64,000 bases of DNA from Sporocytophaga myxococcoides DSM 11118 (GTDB taxonomy: Bacteria > Bacteroidota > Bacteroidia > Cytophagales > Cytophagaceae): assembly GCF_000426725.1 (NCBI RefSeq), contig NZ_KE384561.1, positions 227,092 to 291,091 of the forward strand, read 5' to 3'. The translations under genes and the position numbers were made by a program. Each line of letters starts with the position of its first letter. Position 1 is the first letter of the stretch. Positions 18,255 through 27,756 of this stretch are shown here, in pieces. The notes under the pieces were generated by a model, which was not told the origin of the DNA, ran no database searches, and worked only from the letters and a program-made list of their open reading frames with translations.

Positions 18255-21083
18255 ATGAGAAATCCGCTACCTGAGAGAAGGCTACCCTTCTTTAATATCA
18301 CGTTTATATTTTTTTTATCATTCATCATACCTCTTGCTTCCTTTTCACAAAACCATAAGAAAATAGGTACTGTCAACTCTTTCATAAATTTAATAAGCAA
18401 GCAGAAAAGATCTGGGATATCTGAAAAAATAATCCTTACTACTGATTCATCTTATACAGGATTTTTCCATTACACATCATCAGTGGAACAAAGAAATAAG
18501 GCTATTGGTACACTCAAAAATTTTCCAACATCTAATTTCTTTTTCGTTATTGAAAATGAAAAGCTTGAAGGAAAAACCATTATTCCTGAAATTGAAAAAG
18601 CTTATGAATACTATTCTGATCAATTGGGTGATGTTTATGTAAAAGAAGTGGCAATAGATAAAGTGGTATGCATAAACTATAGTGAGCCTGTCAATTCTCA
18701 GATTAACACAAATAGCTCATCTACCATTTCAGCTCCAGCACTCAGCTTACAAAGTTTACCTGGTGCTCAAGGAGTTATACTACTTGACTTTGACGGCCAA
18801 TATGTCTCAGGAACATACTGGAATGGAGGAAATCCTATTGATGCACTTCCTTCTGTTTTATCCGAAAGTGAAATGATAGAAGTCTGGAAACTAGTAAGTG
18901 AAGATTACAGACCTTTTAAAATTAATATAACTACCAGTGAAAGTGTTTATCAGGCTGCACCTGCAGACAAAAGAATGAGATGCATTTTTACTCCTACCAC
19001 TACAGCCTCCCCAGGTTCGGGTGGCATTGCATATATTGGTTCTTTCAGCTGGGGTACAGATACTCCTTGCTGGGTATTTAATGATGGAATTAAAGGTGCC
19101 GGAGAAGCAGCTTCTCATGAAATCGCCCATACTCTGGGCCTCAGCCATGACGGAAGAATATCAGCACAAGAAGAATACTTTTCAGGTACGGAAGAATGGG
19201 CGCCTATAATGGGAGTAGGATATTACTCCAAAGTAGTGCAATGGAGTAAAGGTGAATATGCTGACGCTAGTAACCAGCAAGACGATATTGCTATTATATC
19301 TTCCGGCGTAGCCAATCTGGGATTCAGAGAAGACGAAGCAGGTGCGACTTCAGGTTCATCCAAACAACTCATGTACACAGATGCAGGAGATGTATATGCC
19401 GGTCAAAATTCCGGAGTTGTTACTAGTGCTGCAGATGAAGATATATATTATTTTACAACATCTGGTGGTCCAACCAATTTGCTTATCAATCCTTCCTCAT
19501 CTAATCCTAATCTTGATATATATGCAAGTATTACTGATGGAGAAGGAAAGATCATTGCATACTCATCTCCCTTAGATAGCCTTTCTTCAAAACTAAGTAT
19601 TAACCTCAATGCAGGAACTTACTACCTTCATATTAAAGGATCAGGGAAAATTAATCCTACATCGATAAGTTATTCTGAGTATGGCTCAGTCGGAGAATAT
19701 TTTATTTCAGGCACTATAAATTTCACCCCTACTATCAATAAGGCTCCTTCCGTATCTTTACTTCTACCGGTTAATGGAAGCATATATCTAGCCCCATCAA
19801 TTGAATTAACTGCTGATGCAATTGACACTGACGGCAAAGTGATGAAAGTTGAATTTTATAATGGAAAAACCAAGATTGGAGAAGATACAATTGCCCCCTT
19901 CTCTTTTACCTGGAAAACTGCTATTGCAGGAGTAAGCAAGCTAACCGCCAAAGCTACTGACAACAAAGGAACTTACACCATCTCACCTGAGATCACCATT
20001 ACAATAAAAAATCCTATCGCTACAATCTATCAACATTGCAGCTTTCAGTTAACTGGCTATGCAATTGGTCTGGATACAGGTCAATACACAACAGAAAGGT
20101 TATCATCATTAGGTATTAAAGATAAGGATATCTCAGCGGTTAAGATTGCTGCCGGATATGAAATTACACTTTATCAAAAAAACAACTTCAGCGGAGCATC
20201 TATTTCACTAAGAGTAAACGATAATTGTTTGTATGACAACAAACTAAATGACTCCATTTCATCATTAATAATCAGAGAGATTCCCAATATTCCTCCCTCC
20301 ATTGTTATCACTTCTCCAAAAACAGGGACAGTTATTACAGAAGGAGCAGATCTTACTATAACTGCAGAGGCTACCGATTCTGACGGACAAGTAACTGTTG
20401 TAAACTTCTACAAAGAAAAGGAAAAACTATACGCTTCTACAACTGCTCCATACACTTACACGATATCTAAAATCGCTGCCGGAACTTACAATTTTAAGGC
20501 TGTAGCGACAGATAATAAGGGTGCGTCCGTATCTTCAGAAGTGATTATAATTAAGGTTGTATCTCCTGAATTACCAGTTGGTATTAATGGTCCTTCATGC
20601 ATAGCAACAGGCATTTCGTACACCTATACCTTTAAGAATGATTTGCCAACCACCAATATCTCCTGGTGGTCAACTAGTGACGTGAAAATAACTCGTGATG
20701 GCTCCGATTATAAAAAAGTATATGTCAATTTTAGCCAGTACAATTACCCTTCCGTTTCATTGTATGCAGGAGTGAGCTATACAACAGCTCCTTTCTATAA
20801 AGAATATTCCAAATTGATTCTTTTAGGAAACTGCTCTGACAACAAGAGAACAGCTGTAAATTCAGCTCCTCACCCATTCATATCTACAACAAATATATCA
20901 GTAGATAATGGAGACAACATTTTATCTATAAAAATATGCGATCTTCAAGGAAAGGAAGTTTATTCTTCTGGCCCATTAAATTCTGAAGCTATAGAGATAG
21001 GAGAAAATCTAAGTCAGGGTTTATATATTCTTCACATCACAACTCTCAAAGGAAGTTACACCAGAACTATTCTTAAAAACTAA
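18255..21083 (+). CDS. Secreted zinc metalloprotease with Ig-like and beta/gamma-crystallin modules, T9SS cargo
   Basis: The 942-residue protein has a signal peptide (hydrophobic core FFLSFIIPLASFSQ, residues about 18-31). A metalloprotease domain (about 165-365) carries HEIAHTLGLSHDG near residue 290, the HExxHxxGxxHD zinc-binding signature of metzincin-type peptidases. After a pre-peptidase-like beta domain (about 390-490) come Ig-like modules (about 500-585 and 680-775) flanking a beta/gamma-crystallin-like domain (about 590-675, with YQKNNFSGASISL). The last 75 residues are a T9SS type A sorting domain (IKICDLQGKEVY, GLYILHI, RTILKN). It is probably exported by the T9SS to degrade extracellular protein. 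It stands alone, with a terminator right after it. Confidence 0.85.
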   Translation: MRNPLPERRLPFFNITFIFFLSFIIPLASFSQNHKKIGTVNSFINLISKQKRSGISEKIILTTDSSYTGFFHYTSSVEQRNKAIGTLKNFPTSNFFFVIENEKLEGKTIIPEIEKAYEYYSDQLGDVYVKEVAIDKVVCINYSEPVNSQINTNSSSTISAPALSLQSLPGAQGVILLDFDGQYVSGTYWNGGNPIDALPSVLSESEMIEVWKLVSEDYRPFKINITTSESVYQAAPADKRMRCIFTPTTTASPGSGGIAYIGSFSWGTDTPCWVFNDGIKGAGEAASHEIAHTLGLSHDGRISAQEEYFSGTEEWAPIMGVGYYSKVVQWSKGEYADASNQQDDIAIISSGVANLGFREDEAGATSGSSKQLMYTDAGDVYAGQNSGVVTSAADEDIYYFTTSGGPTNLLINPSSSNPNLDIYASITDGEGKIIAYSSPLDSLSSKLSINLNAGTYYLHIKGSGKINPTSISYSEYGSVGEYFISGTINFTPTINKAPSVSLLLPVNGSIYLAPSIELTADAIDTDGKVMKVEFYNGKTKIGEDTIAPFSFTWKTAIAGVSKLTAKATDNKGTYTISPEITITIKNPIATIYQHCSFQLTGYAIGLDTGQYTTERLSSLGIKDKDISAVKIAAGYEITLYQKNNFSGASISLRVNDNCLYDNKLNDSISSLIIREIPNIPPSIVITSPKTGTVITEGADLTITAEATDSDGQVTVVNFYKEKEKLYASTTAPYTYTISKIAAGTYNFKAVATDNKGASVSSEVIIIKVVSPELPVGINGPSCIATGISYTYTFKNDLPTTNISWWSTSDVKITRDGSDYKKVYVNFSQYNYPSVSLYAGVSYTTAPFYKEYSKLILLGNCSDNKRTAVNSAPHPFISTTNISVDNGDNILSIKICDLQGKEVYSSGPLNSEAIEIGENLSQGLYILHITTLKGSYTRTILKN

Positions 21084-21123
21084 ATAACTGGTTTCCTGTA
21101 AAAAAAGAAAGATCAATTTATAT

Positions 21124-21160
21124 AAAAAAGAGGGTCACTGAAGAAGTGCCCTCTTTTTTT
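21124..21160. terminator. Bidirectional terminator
   Basis: A hairpin (AAAAAAGAGGG-CACT paired with AGTG-CCCTCTTTTTT, one bulged T, 5-nt loop) lies between the convergent metalloprotease and FabF-like genes. The A and T tracts on its two sides would serve both strands. Confidence 0.85.
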
Positions 21161-21176
21161 ATGAACTTGGGAAAAT

Positions 21177-22421
21177 TTAATTGTCGTATTTTTTAAACAA
21201 AGCAGTTGCAATATGTCCCCCGAAACCAAAGGTGTTACTTATTGCATAGTTCACTTTTTTACTCACAGCTTTACTCAACGTAAGATCAAATTTATTTCCA
21301 AAATCACCATCAACATTTTCTGTGTTAATGGTTGGAGGCACAATGTCATTTCTCACTGCATTAATACACACTATCGCTTCAATAGCACCTGCTGCTCCGA
21401 GCAAGTGACCTGTCATGGATTTAGTTGCACTGATATTCAATCCCGAATTAACTCCAAAAACCCTTTCAATCGCTTTTAGCTCACTCATATCTCCCATCGG
21501 AGTAGAAGTAGCATGAGCATTTACATATCCAACTTCTGAAGGCTTGACACCTGCATCTTCCAGAGAAAGCATGATTCCATTATAAGCACCATCACCATCC
21601 GGATGGGTTCCTGTAAGATGATATGCATCAGCTGCCATTCCACCTCCTACTATTTCAGCTATGATTGGAGCATTTCTTCTTTTAGCAGATTCATATTCTT
21701 CAAGAATAATAGCTCCTGCCCCTTCTCCCATAACAAAGCCATCTCGGTTTACATCAAATGGTCTTGAAGCACAAGAGTAATTCTCATTGTTCGTTGAAAG
21801 AGCTTTAAGAGCATTAAAACCACCGATAGAACTCTGGTTCACAGGAGCTTCTGAACCACCGGTAATGATCATATCTGCTTTTCCCCAACGAATATAATTG
21901 AAGGCATCAATCATCGCAGTATTAGAAGCTGCACAGGCAGAAGTTGTGGTAAAGTTTATCCCTTTTAATCCATATTTTATGGAAATGATTCCAGAAGCAA
22001 TGTTTACCAGTCTTTTTGGAATAAAAAACGGATTAAACTTTGGCATTCTGTTATTGGTAATATACTCGCTGTATTGTTCTTCAAAAGTAATAACTCCACC
22101 ATCTGCAGAACCCCAGATTACACCAATTCGATGAGGACTAAGTTCACTAAATGATATATTGGCGTTTTTAACAGCTTCTCCAACTGCAATCAATGCATAT
22201 TGGGTAAACATGTCATATTTTCTGGCTTCACTTTTTTCAATAAACTTAAGAGGATCAAAGCTTTTAAGTTCGCATGCAAATTTTGTTTTAAAATTTTGTG
22301 CATCAAACTTTGTTATTGGGGCTGCTCCACTTTTTCCTTCTATAAGAGACTTCCAAAATTCTTCTGCTGTGTTTCCAATCGGAGTTAAAGCTCCAATACC
22401 CGTAATTACTACTCTTTTCAT
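21177..22421 (-). CDS. fabF: Beta-ketoacyl-ACP synthase II (FabF-type)
   Basis: At 414 residues this has the normal length of a KAS II enzyme. The catalytic triad is visible: C163 in TTSACAASNTAM, H303 in NAHATSTPMGD and H339 in KSMTGHLLGAAGA. The protein starts MKRVVITGIGALTPIG as usual. It elongates acyl-ACP by condensation with malonyl-ACP. It stands alone with no acpP, rnc or fabG beside it, so it may be a secondary paralogue rather than the main housekeeping copy. I do not see a chain-length-factor substitution, since the Cys is present. Confidence 0.88.
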   Translation of the reverse strand: MKRVVITGIGALTPIGNTAEEFWKSLIEGKSGAAPITKFDAQNFKTKFACELKSFDPLKFIEKSEARKYDMFTQYALIAVGEAVKNANISFSELSPHRIGVIWGSADGGVITFEEQYSEYITNNRMPKFNPFFIPKRLVNIASGIISIKYGLKGINFTTTSACAASNTAMIDAFNYIRWGKADMIITGGSEAPVNQSSIGGFNALKALSTNNENYSCASRPFDVNRDGFVMGEGAGAIILEEYESAKRRNAPIIAEIVGGGMAADAYHLTGTHPDGDGAYNGIMLSLEDAGVKPSEVGYVNAHATSTPMGDMSELKAIERVFGVNSGLNISATKSMTGHLLGAAGAIEAIVCINAVRNDIVPPTINTENVDGDFGNKFDLTLSKAVSKKVNYAISNTFGFGGHIATALFKKYDN

Positions 22422-22845
22422 TTTTAAAATTATGATTACAAGGAATATTCCCTGATTCTTACTTCTTTAAGCGATGCTTATAAAGTGATATATTTCTTTA
22501 TACAATTTTATTTTTCTGGTAATTCAATTTCTATTACAAATCACTCCAAAAGAACAATACAAATTAATTTGAAACACTTCTACGTAATTCCACCCTTTTA
22601 AAGTTCCCGAATCATTTACAAAAAGTATTTTCATAGATCAGACGAAGAATATAGTGGTGTATAACGTAAGGAATGAATATTCGTGAGCACACAAGCCCCC
22701 CCCTGAGATGAATATCAATTATAATGCTCTTTGTCAATTTTGCGATGGTTAAATTAAGTCAGCCAGTCGTTGAATTTAAAATTCGGCTCTAAAAATAGGC
22801 TCTTCAGACCAAAATTGCAAATTCGACCCTTTTGGGAATCCAGGT
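22422..22845. other. Intergenic region, no gene seen
   Basis: This 424-bp spacer between fabF and csaA holds the fabF promoter at its left end. The only notable feature is a run of eight C at about 22696-22703 in otherwise AT-rich DNA. Confidence 0.5.
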
Positions 22846-23190
22846 TTATGCTATCCTTTGGCCATTTTCAGTTTTCATATTTGGCTGAAGCAATACAACT
22901 TCTTTTTTATCATTAATTGCTCCCAATACCAGACACTCGCTCATAAAATTTGCTATTTGTTTTGGAGGAAAATTAACAACAGCCACAACTTGCATTCCGA
23001 TTAACTCTTCTTTGGAATAAAGTTTGGTTATTTGCGCGGATGTTTTTTTCACGCCTAATACGCCAAAATCAATTTTCAACTTGAATGAGGGATTTTTAGC
23101 TTCAGGAAAATCATCTGCGGTCAAAATTGTACCTGTACGAATTTCAATTTTTTCAAAGTCAGCCCAGGTAATAAATTCTTTTACATCCAT
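22846..23190 (-). CDS. csaA: CsaA-type tRNA-binding domain protein
   Basis: The 114-residue protein is a single OB-fold tRNA-binding domain: FEKIEIRTGTILTADDFPEA at the start, then KTSAQIT, a QVVAVVNFPPKQIANFMSE segment, and LVLGAINDKKEVVLL. This matches stand-alone CsaA, a dimeric protein described as a tRNA-binding or export-related chaperone in Bacillus. Length is normal. It lies upstream of nothing obviously related, 137 bp beyond the end of the glutamine synthetase gene on the same strand side, and is probably its own transcription unit. Confidence 0.88.
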   Translation of the reverse strand: MDVKEFITWADFEKIEIRTGTILTADDFPEAKNPSFKLKIDFGVLGVKKTSAQITKLYSKEELIGMQVVAVVNFPPKQIANFMSECLVLGAINDKKEVVLLQPNMKTENGQRIA

Positions 23191-23270
23191 AGTGCAAAAT
23201 AATCAGAAAAAATTTAGTCTAAAAACACATACACTACTCTACTTTACCTTATGAATTGCATAAAAAGAAT

Positions 23271-23302
23271 AAGGGAAAGATGGCAGAATGCACCTTTCCC
23301 TT
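23271..23302 (-). terminator. Intrinsic terminator of type II glutamine synthetase gene
   Basis: A 9-bp stem AAGGGAAAG (23271-23279) pairs with CTTTCCCTT (23294-23302) around a 14-nt loop. On the minus strand it is followed by a T-rich stretch. It lies 25 bp beyond the stop at 23328. Confidence 0.75.
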
Positions 23303-23327
23303 AAAAAATTCTTATATAAAAGAATTG

Positions 23328-24344
23328 TTAGTTACTAGAAACAGTTTTTACTGTCTTAATAATTCTTGATGCTACTTTGTAAGGATCAGCAGCAGAATTT
23401 GGACGACGATCTTCTAACCAACCTTTCCATCCACGCTCAACTGTAGCGATTGGAATACGGATAGAAGCACCACGATCAGACACACCGTAAGAGAATGTAT
23501 CGATTGATTGAGTTTCATGCTTACCAGTTAAACGAAGGTGATTATCAGCGCCATAAACTTCGATATGCTCTTTAATCACAGGAGCAAAAGCGCTGCAGAT
23601 GCTGTCATAAACTTCCTTCTTACCTGATGTACGAAGCGCAGAGTTAGAGAAGTTAGCATGCATTCCTGAACCATTCCAGTCAAGAGATCCAAGAGGCTTG
23701 CAATGCCAGTTGATAGAAACACCATATTTCTCCCCAATTCTTTCAAGTAAATAACGAGCAACCCAGATTTGATCTCCAGCTTCTTTAGCACCTTTAGCAA
23801 AAATCTGGAACTCCCACTGTCCTGCTGCTACTTCAGCATTGATACCTTCTACGTTCAAGCCCGCCTCTAGACATACATCAAGATGCTCTTCAACGATTTC
23901 ACGACCAAATGCATTTTTCGCACCAACTGAGCAGTAGTATGGACCTTGTGGAGCTGGATATCCATTTTCAGGGAAACCTAGTGGCTTATTTGTTTCAGGG
24001 CTCCACAAGAAGTACTCTTGCTCAAAACCAAACCAGAAATCATTATCATCATCATCAATAGTAGCACGACCATTAGTAGGATGTGGAGTTCCGTTTGGAG
24101 CTAAAACTTCACACATTACAAGGTAACCGTTCTTTCTTTGCGGGTCCTGACAGATAAAAACAGGCTTCAACAAACAGTCTGAAGATCCTCCCGGAGCTTG
24201 CTCTGTAGAAGAACCATCAAAACACCACATTTCACAATCTTCCAATTTCCCGCTGAAATCAGCAACAATTTTAGTTTTGCTACGAAGACTTTGTGTCGGT
24301 TTGTAACCATCAAGCCAGATGTACTCTAATTTCGATTTTGCCAT
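23328..24344 (-). CDS. Glutamine synthetase type II (eukaryote-like, GSII)
   Basis: The 338-residue length and sequence match GSII, not GSI. There is an N-terminal beta-grasp domain with EYIWLDGYKPTQ and WCFDGSSTEQA, and a catalytic domain with the metal-binding WFGFEQEYF, a GINAEVAAGQWEFQ stretch, the HANFSNS region and the HLRLTGKHET region. It makes glutamine from glutamate, ammonia and ATP and probably acts as an octamer or decamer in the cytoplasm. A second, unrelated-size glutamine synthetase (type III) is encoded at 58514-60703, so this genome keeps two isoforms within about 35 kb. A terminator follows the gene. Confidence 0.92.
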   Translation of the reverse strand: MAKSKLEYIWLDGYKPTQSLRSKTKIVADFSGKLEDCEMWCFDGSSTEQAPGGSSDCLLKPVFICQDPQRKNGYLVMCEVLAPNGTPHPTNGRATIDDDDNDFWFGFEQEYFLWSPETNKPLGFPENGYPAPQGPYYCSVGAKNAFGREIVEEHLDVCLEAGLNVEGINAEVAAGQWEFQIFAKGAKEAGDQIWVARYLLERIGEKYGVSINWHCKPLGSLDWNGSGMHANFSNSALRTSGKKEVYDSICSAFAPVIKEHIEVYGADNHLRLTGKHETQSIDTFSYGVSDRGASIRIPIATVERGWKGWLEDRRPNSAADPYKVASRIIKTVKTVSSN

Positions 24345-24863
24345 TGCTAAATGAGCTTATTTTTGATTAATTAGTAAAGATTTTATTTAATTCACCCTCT
24401 TTTATGAGGGTTACTTTGAAAACTTATATAAATTTTGTGAATTTTAGTCAAAAAACAAAAGAACAACTCATTTTTTTTATTTTTTTTTATCCACACCACA
24501 AAAATACTTCTTTTAGATGAATAATTGACATTTTTTCAAGCATATACCTTTAATTTCAACCCCTTTTATCAAAAAAATGTATTTTATCTAATACTATCTT
24601 TAAAATAGCACTCTTCTCTTGCCGCATCAGCAAACAGGCAAAAACACTAAAAATCAAACAAATAACAAAGAAGGATATTATTTTTCAATCTGAGTTTTAT
24701 AATATTTCTAAAAATATTCCTGTTAATACCCCAAATATATTCTTCATGAATGTTTTTAGGTTTTGCTTTAAAATATAGAACTATTATTTAAAATGGTAAT
24801 AAAATGAAAAAGGCCGGAATCTATCCGGCCTTCATCAATTCATTTATATATTAATTAATTTAT
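24345..24863. other. AT-rich spacer upstream of GSII
   Basis: This 519-bp region contains the GSII promoter at its left end and the terminator of the next gene at its right end. No ORF or RNA gene is seen. T-rich and A-rich tracts near 24470-24490 may be promoter elements, but I cannot assign them. Confidence 0.5.
24811..24833 (-). terminator. Intrinsic terminator of secreted jelly-roll protein gene
   Basis: A 9-bp GC-rich stem AAGGCCGGA/TCCGGCCTT with a 5-nt loop is followed on the minus strand by TTTTCATTTTA, 31 bp beyond the stop at 24864. Confidence 0.85.
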
Positions 24864-27350
24864 TTATTCTACGAAAATCTTGTCAGTAAATGAATCTGAT
24901 TTTAACAGATAAAATCCACTCATTAAATCGCTGGTTGAAATTTCGATCGTATTGTAACCTTTTTCAACTTTAAATTCCTTATTTAATATAAATGAGCCCA
25001 TATTATTATATAAAGCAATATTAAGATCAGAATTCTCTTCACTAAAATACTCTAAAGTTAATATTTGACCTCTTTTTACTGGAATTGGAAATACTGATGC
25101 AAATCCGGAAGACTTATCACTTAGCGATTTTAGCTTTGAATAAGTAAATGAACCATCCAAGTCAACTTCTTGAATTCTGTAATAAACAGTTTCATAGCTT
25201 GAAAAAACTCTACTATCAAGATAGCTGTAAGACAATACACTACCAGAATTTCCAGCCGCTTTGACCCTTCCCACTGATTCGAAATTTATGCCATCAATAC
25301 TTCTTTCCAGTACAAAATGAGAGCTGTTAGTTTCTGAAGTTGTCTTCCATAAAAGTATATTTCCATTTGATACTTTTTTTACATCAAAGCTCAGAAAATC
25401 AACTGGGGCGGCACAAGCTTTAGAAGCACATATAAAAAGTCGACTGCATGCATTATTAGATCCTACCTGGAATTTCATATTGAAAAGTGGACCTGAACTT
25501 CCAAAACTTCCATTGGTTGTACCAGGACTTCCGCCTGTAATTGCAGAAATCAAATTCATTACGTTATTTCCTGTATTATCTGTAATTGGTGTTCCCCATT
25601 CACTTGAATTTGCCGGTCTTGTAGGCGAACAATTAAATAGGCCCAATGCTCCTCCTGTCGAAGCAAGTTTAAACCAATATTTCCCTGGTGTAAGAGTAAC
25701 CCCTACCGGCATCGTTCTCACAGTATTAGTACTCGCACTTAGTGGACCGATAGACTTTGTTGGAAATAAAGCACCAGCTCCAGGCCCACCTTGGTTTCCA
25801 AATCCATTGTATGGACCTTTAGTAGGATCGTTGGGATAAATATCAAATGTGAATGTAGCCGGATCCCCCCAACCTGTATTTTGATAAAAATCAAAGGATG
25901 TTAGCTCAATCTGTTGATTTATCTCAACCTCCACAAACCCATCATTTGCATTTGTAGTTGCACAGGGAGCTGTTGGCATTGCTGCCCCTGGATAACTGGA
26001 AACATCCTCCACATAAAGTCCAGAAGGGCAACCCGGAGTTGTTCTGTTGGTAGCTGTATAAGTTAAATTTATTGTATTATCGGTATTGGATGGATTAAGA
26101 GCAATCCCTCCTGTTGGCACAGTATACCATTTAGCTTTTGATGCTGTAGTTGTAAATGTGGCTTTGTCATTTACATCACAATAGCTTCCTGTTCCTGAAA
26201 AAGAAGAAACAGGGGAAGAAATTTTTAACTGATCGGTAGCTGTACCACAATTTAATCTGGTTGCTATTGCCTTATAGGTTCCAATATCCGTTGCTATATA
26301 ATTGGAGCCAGTCTCAGTAGGCAATAAAACTCCATCTTTATACCATTCCATAACAGCCGGAGGTGTAGAAATCCCTGAAGTGATAGTAAAATTAACGGGA
26401 GCACACATTACTTTATCTGAACCGAGTTCCATCTTTATTGGTGTGTTTTTAAAGATAACCGAATCCTTTCTTGGACAACCTGGGATATATTCATAGCATA
26501 AATATAGCCATGTTCCATCGGCTGGGGTTGGAGGCTCACTATAAGTAGTACTTGTAGACAATGTAGTGGCCGAAACTTTTTTCCAGGCATATCCATAAGA
26601 AGCTGGCAGACCTGGATTTAATGAATAAGGAAATGCTACATTGCAATTGTATATAGTATCCGGCAATGCACTGCTTTGCCCTAAAGAAGAAAGATTCGTA
26701 ATTTTATCACATCCATCAGTAAAAGATATGTCATCCAATGCAAGATCATTACTTTGATTTCCACCTCTTGTATTAATAATCGTAATCTCAATAGTTTTAG
26801 TAGTAAGCGCTGTGTACTCAGAAAAAAACTGAGTCCAATTGTTGGAAAGACTATCCGTTTTCACAACTCCTGCATCTTTTCCATCAATAGTAAATTTAAG
26901 CGTTGGCGAATTTCTAATATACTGCCCACCTGGACAAGTTGGACATGCTACGTAGTTGTTAACCCCAACATTGGCAAACCAGGCAGAGAAAAAATATGTT
27001 TTGCCAGCTGTAACAGTTATAGATTTTTTAAATACAACGCTTCCTGTAGATGCGTCATTAAAATCAAAAATAAGCATTTTACTCCCGGCCCCCGGCGTAT
27101 GGTCTTGCATATTCGCAAAATATCCTGAGTTGTGATCTTTGGGATTTGTACCAATAACATATTGATCCCCACCAAGAGGATTACAGCCAGATGTACATTG
27201 AGTAAAATCATTGGCTACCGTAGTCGTACTTTCAAAGTTACCTTCAGGAATATATTCAGTAGAGCCGGCTTTCGGAGGACACATCTGAGCATTTACTGAA
27301 AATGAGCAGATTATAAAGAATATCAATATAGACGGTAGAATTTTATTCAT
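24864..27350 (-). CDS. Large secreted T9SS cargo protein with N-terminal jelly-roll domain
   Basis: The 828-residue protein has a signal peptide ending in SVNAQ (about residues 1-21). Residues about 30-215 look like a carbohydrate-binding-module/galactose-binding jelly roll: PEGNFES, KTYFFSAWFAN, and the closing LALDDISF. Ig-like segments with paired cysteines follow (about 220-400). A second beta-rich region (about 460-640) begins near AEVEINQQIELTSFDFYQ-type sequence. The last part (about 650-828) has the DFLSFDVKKVSNGNILLWKT stretch common before T9SS sorting domains, then a type A sorting domain ending GFYLLKSDSFTDKIFVE. It is probably a surface or secreted binding protein. No catalytic motif is evident, and the ligand is unknown. 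Confidence 0.75.
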   Translation of the reverse strand: MNKILPSILIFFIICSFSVNAQMCPPKAGSTEYIPEGNFESTTTVANDFTQCTSGCNPLGGDQYVIGTNPKDHNSGYFANMQDHTPGAGSKMLIFDFNDASTGSVVFKKSITVTAGKTYFFSAWFANVGVNNYVACPTCPGGQYIRNSPTLKFTIDGKDAGVVKTDSLSNNWTQFFSEYTALTTKTIEITIINTRGGNQSNDLALDDISFTDGCDKITNLSSLGQSSALPDTIYNCNVAFPYSLNPGLPASYGYAWKKVSATTLSTSTTYSEPPTPADGTWLYLCYEYIPGCPRKDSVIFKNTPIKMELGSDKVMCAPVNFTITSGISTPPAVMEWYKDGVLLPTETGSNYIATDIGTYKAIATRLNCGTATDQLKISSPVSSFSGTGSYCDVNDKATFTTTASKAKWYTVPTGGIALNPSNTDNTINLTYTATNRTTPGCPSGLYVEDVSSYPGAAMPTAPCATTNANDGFVEVEINQQIELTSFDFYQNTGWGDPATFTFDIYPNDPTKGPYNGFGNQGGPGAGALFPTKSIGPLSASTNTVRTMPVGVTLTPGKYWFKLASTGGALGLFNCSPTRPANSSEWGTPITDNTGNNVMNLISAITGGSPGTTNGSFGSSGPLFNMKFQVGSNNACSRLFICASKACAAPVDFLSFDVKKVSNGNILLWKTTSETNSSHFVLERSIDGINFESVGRVKAAGNSGSVLSYSYLDSRVFSSYETVYYRIQEVDLDGSFTYSKLKSLSDKSSGFASVFPIPVKRGQILTLEYFSEENSDLNIALYNNMGSFILNKEFKVEKGYNTIEISTSDLMSGFYLLKSDSFTDKIFVE

Positions 27351-27756
27351 ATTTTTTATTAATAAAATATTATTAAAGGAATTTAGGTAAATGTAATAAA
27401 AATTAGGAAATAATGCTTTATTTTAATTATTTCATTAAATAATCCTAAATAAAATATTATGAGAAATCGATTTAGGGATACTATAGAATATGGATAATCA
27501 TGTATTATCTCATCAATATTTAAATCTTTTGTTGGAACCTATCGAACGCAAATTCCAGGTTTAAACATTTTCTGCTTATCCCCTTTTACTTACCTGAATT
27601 ACTGTACTTTACAAATACAGGTAAGTTTCCGCACGTTCCAGTGGATGAAAAATCAAATCTCAGATTTGCGGCTCCCATTGGTAATTAATCATCTAATAAT
27701 CAAGATTCTTGAAGCTTTCTTTTAGCTAACCCTGACACATAATCTCACTTACAAAC
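27351..27756. other. Divergent intergenic region, no gene seen
   Basis: This 406-bp spacer between two divergent secreted-protein genes must contain both promoters. I see no RNA gene or strong hairpin. Confidence 0.5.
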
